Made by a program: the position numbers and the translations under genes. The notes beneath the pieces are model-generated. The model did not search any database. It saw only the letters and a list, made by a program, of their open reading frames with translations, and was not told where the DNA came from. A stretch of 21,214 nucleotides of DNA from Lewinellaceae bacterium. GTDB lineage: Bacteria; Bacteroidota; Bacteroidia; Chitinophagales; Saprospiraceae. Of the stretch, positions 8,326-16,322 are shown piece after piece (position 1 is the stretch's first letter; every line of letters starts with the position of its first letter). The stretch is from the NCBI GenBank assembly GCA_020636315.1, contig JACJYA010000030.1:1-21214 (forward strand), written 5' to 3'.

Positions 8326-8393
8326 TATTTTCAGATAACACTTCGGCGCTGTTCGGAATTCGGTGTTCGCCATTCGCCAGGCCGCTGAAAATA
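8326..8393. other. Inverted repeat between convergent genes
   Basis: TATTTTCAG (8326-8334) and CTGAAAATA (8385-8393) form a perfect 9-bp inverted repeat in the spacer between the NTT-HEAT gene and the convergent hydrolase gene. The enclosed 50 bases hold TTCGGAATTCGG (8352-8363), a 12-mer also found at 12775-12786, and further TTCG-rich units. It could act as a bidirectional transcription barrier, although T-tracts are short. Confidence 0.4.
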
Positions 8394-8453
8394 AAGGGTG
8401 TTTTCTTTTAAAGACACACATTTCTAAACAGTCTCAACACTTCCATCCAGCAA

Positions 8454-8474
8454 CAAATCCCAAATCCCAAATCA
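8454..8474. repeat. Three-unit heptamer array abutting a stop codon
   Basis: CAAATCC (8454), CAAATCC (8461) and CAAATCA (8468) form an exact 7-bp period ending directly at the stop codon of the minus-strand hydrolase gene (8475-8477). On the minus strand it is the first sequence transcribed after translation ends. Confidence 0.7.
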
Positions 8475-9734
8475 TCAGTTTCTCACAATTTTATCGATCC
8501 GGGAGGCAAGGGCATTGTGGTCGATGTTAGAATTCTTTTTAAGGACATTCGACATGAGAGCAACCATGTAGGCCGGGCCGTCCGGGTGTTCAATAATGGC
8601 CACTGAGTTCATAAAGTTATCCACATTGCCCTTGTATTTTCCGCACTCATAGCCCTCCTCCGGTTTGCATTTATAGAGGCTGCCGGACTTAAAATACACG
8701 GCCGCATCCGTCAGGGCGGGCGAGGCGGCGTACCGGATGCGGCGGTCAGTCATATACATAAGCCGCTTGACTTCAAGGCTGGAGGCTTCGTCTATCAGTT
8801 TGCCCCGTTCCACGGCGATCAGATATTTCATCAGGCCGGCCGGCGACCCGGTGCTTCCGCCTTTCGGGGGGATGATGTTCGACGCGCCGCGGGTAAACAT
8901 CTTTCCAAGCCGCCACTCCTCCTCACTGATGCCGAGGTCCCGCAGAGGGTCATTGACCACGGAAATGGCCAGTTCGGAGAGTTCACTTTTAGGCGTTTTC
9001 CGGAAATACTCCTCCGCCTCCGCTTCCGTCAGCTCCGGATATTTTTCGCCGAATACCCGCATCAGGATCACCTCGCGCCAGACCACCGCCGCGGCCCCGT
9101 TGTTGCTCACCGACAGCATGTGGTCCGCCCATTCATAGAGAGAGAACACATCATTTTCCTGCACCTGCCGTTTAAAGAACTTTTTGGTTTCGGGGTCGAA
9201 AAAAGGAACAGTATGTTCGTCGTAAACGGCCCATGGCCCTCCCCGGACCAAACGCGTTTTCAGCAACTCCCGGCGCAATTCAAAGGAATCGGGGTAGAGG
9301 TTTTCCAATTCGCAGAAAAGCCCCGCCGCCACCGCCAGTTTACCGACACTCCCGGGCTGGAACCCCCGGTTGGGCTGGCGCTGAGCATAGCGAACCGGTT
9401 TGCCCTCGGTTATGTCCAGCAAGGTGACGGAATAGCTTTCGTGAAGGTTGGGAAACAAGCCGTTGAGCGCCTTCTGCAGGCCGGGGTCGGGGGCAGGCAG
9501 GGAATCCAGTCCTTCTCCCCGCTCGCCGAGCAGGTTGAGCTTTATGTCATCAATGGATTTCTGAGCCCCAGGAATAGGCTTTGTATCTTTGATCTCTCCC
9601 TCCAGGATGAGTTGCAGGCGGACCAGGCGCCGGATCCCGGAAAAATCATATCCGTCGATCGGATAAGAAGTTGAGGGCAGAGGCAAAAAAAGCAGTACAG
9701 CCAGAAGCAGCAGAGCAAATGCAGGTATTTTCAT
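8475..9734 (-). CDS. Secreted SxxK serine hydrolase (beta-lactamase-like), partner of the dikinase
   Basis: 419 aa from the ATG at 9734. The longer frame to 9875 overlaps the dikinase gene and is rejected. Residues 1-23 form a signal peptide (MKIPAFALLLLAVLLFLPLP). The beta-lactamase/PBP fold is marked by Ser129-Val-Gly-Lys132, then Ser210-Asn211-Asn212 in place of SDN, and Lys349-Ser350-Gly351. A long insertion (about 225-300) separates the last two motifs and includes KGGSTGSP. Two Cys (356 and 364) flank a short loop just after the KSG motif. The gene begins 14 bp after the stop of the secreted dikinase gene, so the two are almost certainly co-transcribed. The substrate is unknown; peptidoglycan peptides, an ester or an amide are all open. 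Asn in place of Asp in the second motif is tolerated in some family members. Confidence 0.8.
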   Translation of the reverse strand: MKIPAFALLLLAVLLFLPLPSTSYPIDGYDFSGIRRLVRLQLILEGEIKDTKPIPGAQKSIDDIKLNLLGERGEGLDSLPAPDPGLQKALNGLFPNLHESYSVTLLDITEGKPVRYAQRQPNRGFQPGSVGKLAVAAGLFCELENLYPDSFELRRELLKTRLVRGGPWAVYDEHTVPFFDPETKKFFKRQVQENDVFSLYEWADHMLSVSNNGAAAVVWREVILMRVFGEKYPELTEAEAEEYFRKTPKSELSELAISVVNDPLRDLGISEEEWRLGKMFTRGASNIIPPKGGSTGSPAGLMKYLIAVERGKLIDEASSLEVKRLMYMTDRRIRYAASPALTDAAVYFKSGSLYKCKPEEGYECGKYKGNVDNFMNSVAIIEHPDGPAYMVALMSNVLKKNSNIDHNALASRIDKIVRN

Positions 9735-9748
9735 AATACAGAGCTTGA

Positions 9749-12664
9749 CTATTCTTTCAAAGAAGTGGATAAGGCGATTATTTTTTCCTCGGGGATATCC
9801 GGAGTGATGGAATCCAGATAGGCCGAAGAGGCAGCCCTTTTGTTCTCGACAAAGGGGCGCACCTGGAACAACCATATCTTATTGTCTTTAAACCCCAGCT
9901 CGACATCAAAAGGGCCTTCGGTTTCGATCCCCGGTGCGGTGGGGAGTATCCTGCGCACCTCGGCTGCCAGATCCCGAAGGGCTTCGAGGTTTGAGCTATT
10001 GAGAATGGGCTGTTCAAAGGTTGCGGCCTGCCGCCGGGTGCCTCCCGTTTCCGGAAGGCGGTTGTAGAAAGGCTCCCGAGCCGGCGCCAGCAGTTCGTTC
10101 GCCCCATCGTGGTGCAACAGGTAAGATTCGGCAGCCTGCCCGTCAACGGCTCCGCCGGCGCCCCGGCTGAAAGCGATGGTTACATCGTCCAACTCCCCGG
10201 TGGTGATCCCTTTGGTGATCATCACGCCGGAATATTCGACATCCACGCTGGGGATGACCAGTATGGAGGGGAATACATTCTCGGGGTTGAGGAGATACCG
10301 CTGCCGCCATTTGTAACTGCGTTCGGTATAGGGAGAAGCCCACACATCCTTGATCCCCTGAAGGATCTTTTCGGCATCCACTACATTGAAGAGAGTGAGG
10401 TTCAGTCCGGCGCCGGTAAACTCCTTCAGGTCCTCCATATTGGTATCGCTTCTCAGAAAAACCGGGACGGCGCCCAGCTTCTCACCGAATGTATCCAGAA
10501 AAGCCTGCCGCAGTCCGGCCTCAAAATCAGGCCTCAACGGCATATTTTTTATGGCCTGGCGCAAGGTTTCCAGCTCCTGAAGGAGAAATTGTTCCACCGT
10601 TTCCTCCGAAGCGCCCGATTCCCGTTGCTGGGCTGCCTTTTGAAAAACGCCGTTCAGGAATTCCCAGTAAGAAACCTCCCTGCCCGGCATGAGCTGATCG
10701 AGGTGGTTGCGAAAAATGCCGAAGGGGATGACCAGCCCTTCCACCACCTGATCCGGGAACATCAGCTTCAGCTGGCCCAGGTTGGCGGCCTTGGGGCCAC
10801 ACAGCTTACCCGAGTCCGAAGCTTTAACCTCCCGAAGATTCAGGATGGAAGCGCGGCCCAGCTCGATCTTGTCGGCCGGCACGCTGATGCGGTTCTCGCT
10901 CCGGGTGCGGACGGTAAACAGCTGCTTTTCTTCTTCCGTCATCCGGCTTTCCGGTTTCATGACCACCGTCCCTTTGGGAGAAACCGCGTAAAACACTTTT
11001 TGCCCGTTGAAACTGCGCAGGCTTTCCAGGTTCTGCAGGGAAACCACTGCATTCGGGATGCCCAGGTTGCGCGCCAGCAGTTGTACGTGTGAAACCAGGT
11101 TCCCTTCCGAAACGGTAGCAATACCGGCCACGGGCTTGAGGCCGGAAGGAGGGCGGTTAATGACGTAAATTTTGTCTTTGTCAACCGGAGTATCCTCCTG
11201 CAGTTCATCAACCACTACGAGTTCGCCAAAAGCATACCCGGGGTTGAGCCCCCTGATGTGGCTTTGGTTGCTGATGTTCATTACCTCATTGGACAAGGCG
11301 GACTGCCGGGCGATAAAATCACCCAATTGCCCTACACTTTGACCCAGCGGCAGCAACACCGAGCCCCGGATGCGGTCGTCGAGGAAGCCATAGGCCACAG
11401 GCTCGAACCCTCCGTACAGGTTGATCACATCTCCATAGACGGCCCGGCCCATACCGGTGCCCCACTCCACCACCCTGCGGGCTAATTCCAGATACTGGTT
11501 GAGGGCTTTCAGGGAAGCTTCCCTCCTGGGCGGCGCCAGGACGGGCCCTGAGATCTTTTGCCATTCCCATTCTTCCAGAAAACCGGCGGCGGCGGCAGCG
11601 CGGCTGAGGGAGCTTATTTTCTGCAGTAATTCCTCCGCCTTTTGTGGTTGCCAGGCGGTGGATTCCTTAAACAGAATATCTTCCAAAGCAAGGCTGATAT
11701 CGATAAGGGCAAGGCAGGCCCGGCCGTTGTTCATGTTGCTCGTCTGTTCGCGGATGTCCCACATCATCGCCGACAAGGAAGCGGCGCGTTCAGCGGGTGA
11801 AGCCAGGCCCGGGTATTGCTGGATGAAGGCATTCAGCCTGGTTCTGATGGCGGCGTCTTTGGGCAGTTGCTGGACATAGCGGTTCAGGTTTTTGAGGTTC
11901 ACAGGCGCATAGGCTGCCTCCATTTCCCGGATCAGGTTATCCATCTTTTTGAGCAGTTCGGGGCCGAGCTTGCCTTGGTGCTGGTTGCGGAAAGCCTTCA
12001 CTTTGGGAACATCGGCGGCTTCCGGCTGGCCGTGTATCTTTACCCGCAGGTCCAGGAAGGGAGCGTAGGCATCGGATATTTCCTTAGAAAGAGCCCGGAT
12101 GAGCTGCGCCCGGTTGTTGTCTCCTTCATGAGGGATGTCTCTTGCGGCCTGGCGGGCCAGAAAATACTGTTTGTCCAAAACCTCCTCCTGCACCAGAAGC
12201 CACCGGAAGAATTCATTGCCCCAGTTCTCCTCATCTTCCACCTGGAAAGCTCCCCGGTAATACTGGGCTCTGCGCAGGATCCATCCATTATCGGATGCCT
12301 GCAGGTACTTCCCCAACTGGTATTGCTTGAGCCGGGAGTTATAATTCTCCGCATCCCAGAAATCCTCTTTGGGGGTTGTAGAAAGGATCTGCCCCAGAAA
12401 CAGATGGTATTCCTTTCCAAGAGCGGCCACCTCGTCTTTATATCTGGCCCGCTGCACCCCTCCCGGCTGCGGGCAACGCTCTTTCGGGGGCACTACCGAG
12501 CCGTCTTTGCAAAACCAGCGAATGTCTTTATAAGGGCCCCTCGGGTCGGCCTTGTAGGCGGCTACCTTTTGCCGGAGCTGTTCGTTGTCGAGCTTCTGGG
12601 GGATCAGAATGGCCGGCAGGGCAGCCAGGAAACTGAACAGAAATATTTGCCGGAGCGGTTTCAT
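9749..12664 (-). CDS. Secreted dikinase: phosphohistidine domain plus C-terminal ATP-grasp (glucan-water-dikinase-like order)
   Basis: 971 aa. MKPLRQIFLFSFLAALPAIL is a signal peptide. Residues about 25-440 are helical and unrecognised, with two Cys (WFCKDGS, ERCPQP) near the front. Residues about 480-590 are a PEP-utilisers mobile domain with the catalytic His526 in LVSHVQLLARNLGIPN. Residues about 620-940 are a PPDK_N ATP-grasp domain with its expected residues: Lys625 (CGPKAANL), Arg738 (LRSDTNMEDL), Asp920 and Glu922 (FDVEL), Gln934 and Arg936 (FQVRP). There is no C-terminal PEP/pyruvate barrel. Phosphohistidine before ATP-grasp is the order of plant glucan water dikinases and the reverse of PPDK and PEP synthase. 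The enzyme would move the beta-phosphate of ATP through His526 to an unknown acceptor. Its extracytoplasmic location is striking, because ATP is not normally available there. Confidence 0.8.
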   Translation of the reverse strand: MKPLRQIFLFSFLAALPAILIPQKLDNEQLRQKVAAYKADPRGPYKDIRWFCKDGSVVPPKERCPQPGGVQRARYKDEVAALGKEYHLFLGQILSTTPKEDFWDAENYNSRLKQYQLGKYLQASDNGWILRRAQYYRGAFQVEDEENWGNEFFRWLLVQEEVLDKQYFLARQAARDIPHEGDNNRAQLIRALSKEISDAYAPFLDLRVKIHGQPEAADVPKVKAFRNQHQGKLGPELLKKMDNLIREMEAAYAPVNLKNLNRYVQQLPKDAAIRTRLNAFIQQYPGLASPAERAASLSAMMWDIREQTSNMNNGRACLALIDISLALEDILFKESTAWQPQKAEELLQKISSLSRAAAAAGFLEEWEWQKISGPVLAPPRREASLKALNQYLELARRVVEWGTGMGRAVYGDVINLYGGFEPVAYGFLDDRIRGSVLLPLGQSVGQLGDFIARQSALSNEVMNISNQSHIRGLNPGYAFGELVVVDELQEDTPVDKDKIYVINRPPSGLKPVAGIATVSEGNLVSHVQLLARNLGIPNAVVSLQNLESLRSFNGQKVFYAVSPKGTVVMKPESRMTEEEKQLFTVRTRSENRISVPADKIELGRASILNLREVKASDSGKLCGPKAANLGQLKLMFPDQVVEGLVIPFGIFRNHLDQLMPGREVSYWEFLNGVFQKAAQQRESGASEETVEQFLLQELETLRQAIKNMPLRPDFEAGLRQAFLDTFGEKLGAVPVFLRSDTNMEDLKEFTGAGLNLTLFNVVDAEKILQGIKDVWASPYTERSYKWRQRYLLNPENVFPSILVIPSVDVEYSGVMITKGITTGELDDVTIAFSRGAGGAVDGQAAESYLLHHDGANELLAPAREPFYNRLPETGGTRRQAATFEQPILNSSNLEALRDLAAEVRRILPTAPGIETEGPFDVELGFKDNKIWLFQVRPFVENKRAASSAYLDSITPDIPEEKIIALSTSLKE

Positions 12665-12764
12665 TTTCTTTGAGCTTTTACGGACTATAGACTTTGCTGA
12701 AATGCCAGCGTCACGTTAATGGTTAATCAGGTTCAAAAATTAACACTTTTTTGGCAATTATGGG

Positions 12765-12814
12765 GGTTCGTGGATTCGGAATTCGGGATTCGGGATTCGT
12801 GGATTCGTGGATTA
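12765..12814. repeat. GGATTCG heptamer/octamer array
   Basis: Units GGTTCGT, GGATTCG, GAATTCG, GGATTCG, GGATTCGT and GGATTCGT follow one another from 12765, then GGATTAT. A shorter array of complementary units (CCGAATT, TCCGAATC, ACGAATA; about 12864-12886) lies about 50 bp further on and overlaps the stop codon of the MscS gene (12877-12879). Together they could form an imperfect stem. The same unit type appears on the other strand at 2667-2704. The remainder of the 12665-12876 spacer holds no gene. Confidence 0.7.
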
Positions 12815-12876
12815 TCCAATCCAACTGGATACATCAACCTGATCAACTCATTAAACCAAACCCCCGAATTTCCGAA

Positions 12877-13812
12877 TCACGAATACAACCCCTCTTCCCG
12901 GAAGGCCTGCTTGGCCGCCTCCGTCACGTCGCTTTGGAAGAGTTTTTCGTACTGCCGGGCCAGCACATAGGCTTTGACCTGGATCACGGTGGCCAGTTCT
13001 TCCCGGAAGTAGTCAAGGGCCAGCACGGTAACACTCTTGTCGAGATTGAGGTAGGGAGAACTGATAGCCGCTTCGTAAGCGATCCGCTTGGCCCTTTGCA
13101 CATCCACGGTAATGGGAAGCCAAAGTTCGGTGACGACCATACAATAATTTTTACCGGAGGTGGAATTCGAGATGGAATTGCCGAGGATAAAGGAATTGGG
13201 GACGGCAACCTTCGAGTCATCCAGGGTATTGATGGTGGTGGCGCGCAGGCCGATGTCGGCCACTTCTCCGTAATATCCGTCAACGGTAATGCGGTCGCCG
13301 ACGCTGAAGGGGCGTTCAATGGTCAGCCACAGCCCCCCCAGCAGGTCTTTAATGCCATCCTTACCGGCGTAGGCCAACATAATCAGGAGGCCGAACACGA
13401 GGATTTCCCAGTGTTCTCCCATAAGGAGCTGGAGCAGATAAACAATGGCCAGCACCCAGGCCAGCAAACGCAGAACCGGATAGGCCCTCAGCCACTGAAC
13501 CTGGTATTGGGTACTGCGGGCAGCCGCCTTAAAGACCAGCCACTTCAATACCCGCGTAAGGAGATAAGTAACCAGGAAAACAACGGGAATCGCGATCAGG
13601 ATTTCAATCAGGATGCCGCTATCTTCCTTTATGGTATCCAGAAAATCATCTTCCAGGTTACCGGGAATGAGTTTTTTCAGGCCCTCGATAAATTTTTCCC
13701 AGGTGGGCGAGGGCTGTTCCTCGCCGGCCTCCTGCGCAAAAAGCGAAAGGGGGCCGAAGAGCAAAGCGGCCAGCCCGGCCGACAGGCGCCACAGATATTT
13801 TTTTCGCCTCAT
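12877..13812 (-). CDS. MscS-family mechanosensitive channel
   Basis: 311 aa. The N-terminus (MRRKKYLWRLSAGLAALLFG to LFAQ) looks like a cleaved signal peptide. An acidic extracytoplasmic stretch follows, then three membrane segments at about 66-88, 108-130 and 133-155. The third continues into the family-defining pore and beta-domain sequence: AGKDGIKDLLGGLWLTIERPFSVGD (about 150-174), then GEVADIGLRATTI and VAVPNSFILGNSISN. The C-terminal alpha/beta vestibule is complete. Such channels open under membrane tension and release solutes during hypo-osmotic shock. The start overlaps the stop of the upstream ATPase-like gene by 4 bp (ATGA, 13809-13812), so translation is coupled. The last codons lie inside a short tandem array. 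Confidence 0.88.
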   Translation of the reverse strand: MRRKKYLWRLSAGLAALLFGPLSLFAQEAGEEQPSPTWEKFIEGLKKLIPGNLEDDFLDTIKEDSGILIEILIAIPVVFLVTYLLTRVLKWLVFKAAARSTQYQVQWLRAYPVLRLLAWVLAIVYLLQLLMGEHWEILVFGLLIMLAYAGKDGIKDLLGGLWLTIERPFSVGDRITVDGYYGEVADIGLRATTINTLDDSKVAVPNSFILGNSISNSTSGKNYCMVVTELWLPITVDVQRAKRIAYEAAISSPYLNLDKSVTVLALDYFREELATVIQVKAYVLARQYEKLFQSDVTEAAKQAFREEGLYS

Positions 13813-14990
13813 GATATCTTGCGGTTGAGCTTATTTTTCAGTAATTCTTTGAGTTCGTGCAAAAACCAGAAATTGACCTGGTATTCCTGGACTCCGGACC
13901 GGGGGCTGCGCGGATAAAGCCAGCCCCGGCTCAGCAGCCGGTCGAGCAGCAGGCGGCCGTTGTAGGAAGAATGGTGAAAGACTGCCTCCACCTCTTCGAA
14001 GGAAAGGGAAGTATGCAGGAAAACCGCCTCCAGCACCAGCAGCTCCTCGAGGGGTACTTCCTGGGGTTTTACAATAGCCGGCGCCTTTAGATGAACAATC
14101 CCTTCCTTCACCCCGCGGGCAGCGGCCAGCCAGTAAATGATGGCCCGGGAAATGTTGCCGCCGGCGAATTCCAGCAGCTGCCCGAAAAAGTTTTCCCGGA
14201 GAGAGGCCTGGCGGGATTCGGGATCCATTTTTGACAACCTCTGCTTGTAGCGCCGCGAGAGCTTCTCGGGTTTAAGGAACATCATCCGGAAACCTTCATT
14301 GCGTTTCATGATCGCGGCTTTGATCTTGTCGGCGGAGAGGCAGGAAACTTTCTTTGATGAAAAATTGTCGGCGAGCTTTATAGCGTGGTTCAGAAAATAG
14401 AAGCTGTAATCATTGATGGTAACGACCCAGAATACCTTTTTCCGGGTGGCATTGACGAAGAGGAGGAAATCCTGAAGGAGATCGTACCCTCCTATGCGCC
14501 GCAGGAACAGGCGCTCGACGTTTTCGAAGACCACTACCCGCGGGGCGCCCGGCTCCACATGCGCCAGGGCGTCGAGGCTTTCCGCCTTTTCTGCCCCCAT
14601 CGCCTGGGTTAAAACCGGCAACAGCTCTTCCCGGCAGGTGATGCGGCCTTTGTCTTCCAGGAAAACGACAGGCTCGGGAAGGAGGGGCATCGCAGCCTGC
14701 AACAGGGAGGTCATCCCAACTCCGGATTCTCCCTCCAGCAGCAACGGAATACCGTGGTTTTTCCACTGTTCCAGTGCGTTTTCGATCACTTTTAATTCTC
14801 CGCCTTTTCCATTTTCCACCTCATCCCCTGCCCTGCCAAGAACCTCCGAAGGTTCGCGGGCGGGGTTGAGGCTGAACCTGTCGGTATAGGGGCCGGGAAG
14901 CTCGTCCAGGTTGGGAGTGGGTGGAAAAAGGTCCTCATCTTTGGGCTCAGGAAAGATCTTTTCCTGTATCCATTCCAGGGCGTTTTTCAT
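13809..14990 (-). CDS. AAA-like ATPase with degenerate Walker A, coupled to MscS
   Basis: 393 aa, no signal peptide or membrane segment, so probably cytoplasmic. After a proline- and acid-rich N-terminus (1-60), the P-loop region reads LLLEGESGVGMTS, where residues 87-94 (GESGVGMT) carry Met93 at the position of the nucleotide-binding lysine. The Walker B strand is VVVFEN (152-157), with Glu-Asn in place of Asp-Glu. A sensor-1-like strand WVVTIND follows (188-194). A basic helical region (220-275) and a C-terminal winged-helix-like segment (about 310-393) complete it. The fold recalls AAA/Cdc6-type or STAND-type ATPases, but hydrolysis is doubtful. It overlaps the MscS gene by 4 bp, which suggests that it regulates or assembles that channel (inference). 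It diverges from the metal transporter gene across 73 bp. Confidence 0.65.
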   Translation of the reverse strand: MKNALEWIQEKIFPEPKDEDLFPPTPNLDELPGPYTDRFSLNPAREPSEVLGRAGDEVENGKGGELKVIENALEQWKNHGIPLLLEGESGVGMTSLLQAAMPLLPEPVVFLEDKGRITCREELLPVLTQAMGAEKAESLDALAHVEPGAPRVVVFENVERLFLRRIGGYDLLQDFLLFVNATRKKVFWVVTINDYSFYFLNHAIKLADNFSSKKVSCLSADKIKAAIMKRNEGFRMMFLKPEKLSRRYKQRLSKMDPESRQASLRENFFGQLLEFAGGNISRAIIYWLAAARGVKEGIVHLKAPAIVKPQEVPLEELLVLEAVFLHTSLSFEEVEAVFHHSSYNGRLLLDRLLSRGWLYPRSPRSGVQEYQVNFWFLHELKELLKNKLNRKIS

Positions 14991-15063
14991 ACCTTGTTGT
15001 TTTCCGGAACTAAGGTTCAGGTGTTTTAAAGGTAGGTAAATTAATTTTTAAAATCCATCCGTT

Positions 15064-16176
15064 ATGAAAAACCTGAAGGCGCGCCGGCTGGCCCAGTTGC
15101 AGATCGAGTCAGACACTGCTTTCCTGTACCGCCGCTTTGCCGAAATGGAAGAAGATGAAACCGTATCCCGGGTCTTCCGGGAGCTGTCCGGTATTGAAAA
15201 GGGACATGCCGAACACCTGCTCCGCACCCTGCAGGAAGAGGATGCCGGAATTCGCCTGCCCGGGCCCTCCCGGCGCGCCCGCCTGCAGGCCGTGATCGCC
15301 GGGATAATGGGCTACAGCTACGTGCTGCCCAACCTGCTGGATACCGAGCGAAGCATGGCCAACGCGGTACTGCGGTCCAAACAACAGTCCGGCCAGGCCG
15401 TGGCCGGCAGCGAGCTCAACCACGTCCGCATCCTCGGCAACCTCTCAGGCAGCGTCAGCGGCGGGCAGCTCGCCAAAATGGAAGGGCGGCACAAAGCGGT
15501 GGGCGGCAACGCCCTGCGCGCCGCCGTGCTGGGCGCCAACGACGGGCTGGTCTCCAACATGAGCCTGGTGATGGGCGTGGCGGGCGCCGCCGCCGGAAGC
15601 CGCGAGATACTGGTCGCCGGCTTCGCCGGGCTGCTGGCCGGTTCCATCTCCATGGCGCTGGGTGAGTGGCTTTCGGTGCAGAGTTCCAGGGAACTCTACC
15701 AGAAACAGATCGACATCGAGATCGAAGAAATAGAGACTGACCCGGAAGCCGAAAAGAAGGAACTGGCCCTCATCTACCAGGCCAAGGGCGTGGATGAAGC
15801 AACTGCCCACCGGCTGGCCAGCCAGGTTTTCGAAAACAAGGAAAGCGCTTACACCACCCTGGTGCGTGAGGAACTGGGGATCGACCCCGAAGAGCTGGGG
15901 GGCTCAGCCTGGGAAGCAGCCATCGCCTCTTTTGCCTTGTTTGCCGTCGGGGCCATCATTCCGGTCATCCCCTACCTCTTCCTGAACGGCAGTACGGCAA
16001 TTTTCGCCAGCCTGGCCATCAGTACGGTGGGGTTGTTCGCCATCGGCGCCGCCATCACGCTGTTCACCGGGCGGGGAGTGGCTTATTCCGGCTTCCGGCA
16101 GGTGCTCTTCGGCCTGGCCGCCGCCGCGGTTACCTTTGGGATCGGGCACCTCATCGGAGTGGGGCTGGAGGGGTAG
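15064..16176 (+). CDS. Ferritin-like domain fused to VIT1/CCC1 metal transporter (MbfA-like)
   Basis: 370 aa. Residues 1-140 are a rubrerythrin/ferritin-like helical bundle with metal-ligand patterns: Glu15 in QIESDTAFLYRRFAEMEEDE, ExxH in EKGHAEHL, and ExxH in SELNHVRIL. Residues about 150-370 are a VIT1/CCC1 transporter with about five membrane helices. The first carries LGANDGLVSNMSLVMGVAGA and the second GSISMALGEWLSVQSS, which supply the Asp and Met of the transport site. A Glu-rich cytosolic metal-binding segment sits between the second and third helices (about 215-280). The family member MbfA exports ferrous iron (in some cases manganese) and protects against peroxide stress. It stands alone between a divergent operon and a repeat-rich spacer. 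Confidence 0.88.
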   Translation: MKNLKARRLAQLQIESDTAFLYRRFAEMEEDETVSRVFRELSGIEKGHAEHLLRTLQEEDAGIRLPGPSRRARLQAVIAGIMGYSYVLPNLLDTERSMANAVLRSKQQSGQAVAGSELNHVRILGNLSGSVSGGQLAKMEGRHKAVGGNALRAAVLGANDGLVSNMSLVMGVAGAAAGSREILVAGFAGLLAGSISMALGEWLSVQSSRELYQKQIDIEIEEIETDPEAEKKELALIYQAKGVDEATAHRLASQVFENKESAYTTLVREELGIDPEELGGSAWEAAIASFALFAVGAIIPVIPYLFLNGSTAIFASLAISTVGLFAIGAAITLFTGRGVAYSGFRQVLFGLAAAAVTFGIGHLIGVGLEG

Positions 16177-16246
16177 ATGGTTGGAGGGTTGGCCCGTCTT
16201 CGGCAAGGCTCAGCCGGGTGAAATTGCTGGATTGTTGGAGGGTTGG
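16164..16246. repeat. Octamer-type repeats starting at the transporter stop codon
   Basis: GCTGGAGG (16164), GGTAGATG (16172), GTTGGAGG (16180) and GTTGG (16188) follow with an 8-bp period across the TAG stop codon (16174-16176). The 13-mer GTTGGAGGGTTGG recurs exactly at 16180-16192 and 16234-16246. GGATTGTT occurs three times in the same spacer (16229, 16280, 16324). No gene is visible in 16177-16518. Confidence 0.5.
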
Positions 16247-16322
16247 GAACTCCTGGGGTTGAAGGGCTTGAGGCAACCCGGATTGTTCAGGAGCTGAGGG
16301 TTTGGTAGGGCTTGGGTGTGCT

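Noticed and set aside
8274..8474. CRISPR array
   Set aside because: Units are 7 bp with no spacers between them, and there are no cas genes in the window.
10109..12673. Long plus-strand frames (10109-11092 and 11816-12673)
   Set aside because: Both are antisense shadows of the dikinase gene, which carries all catalytic motifs on the minus strand.
12751..13917. A 388-codon plus-strand frame
   Set aside because: It begins in the GGATTCG repeat array and runs antisense through the MscS gene. No protein-like features were found.
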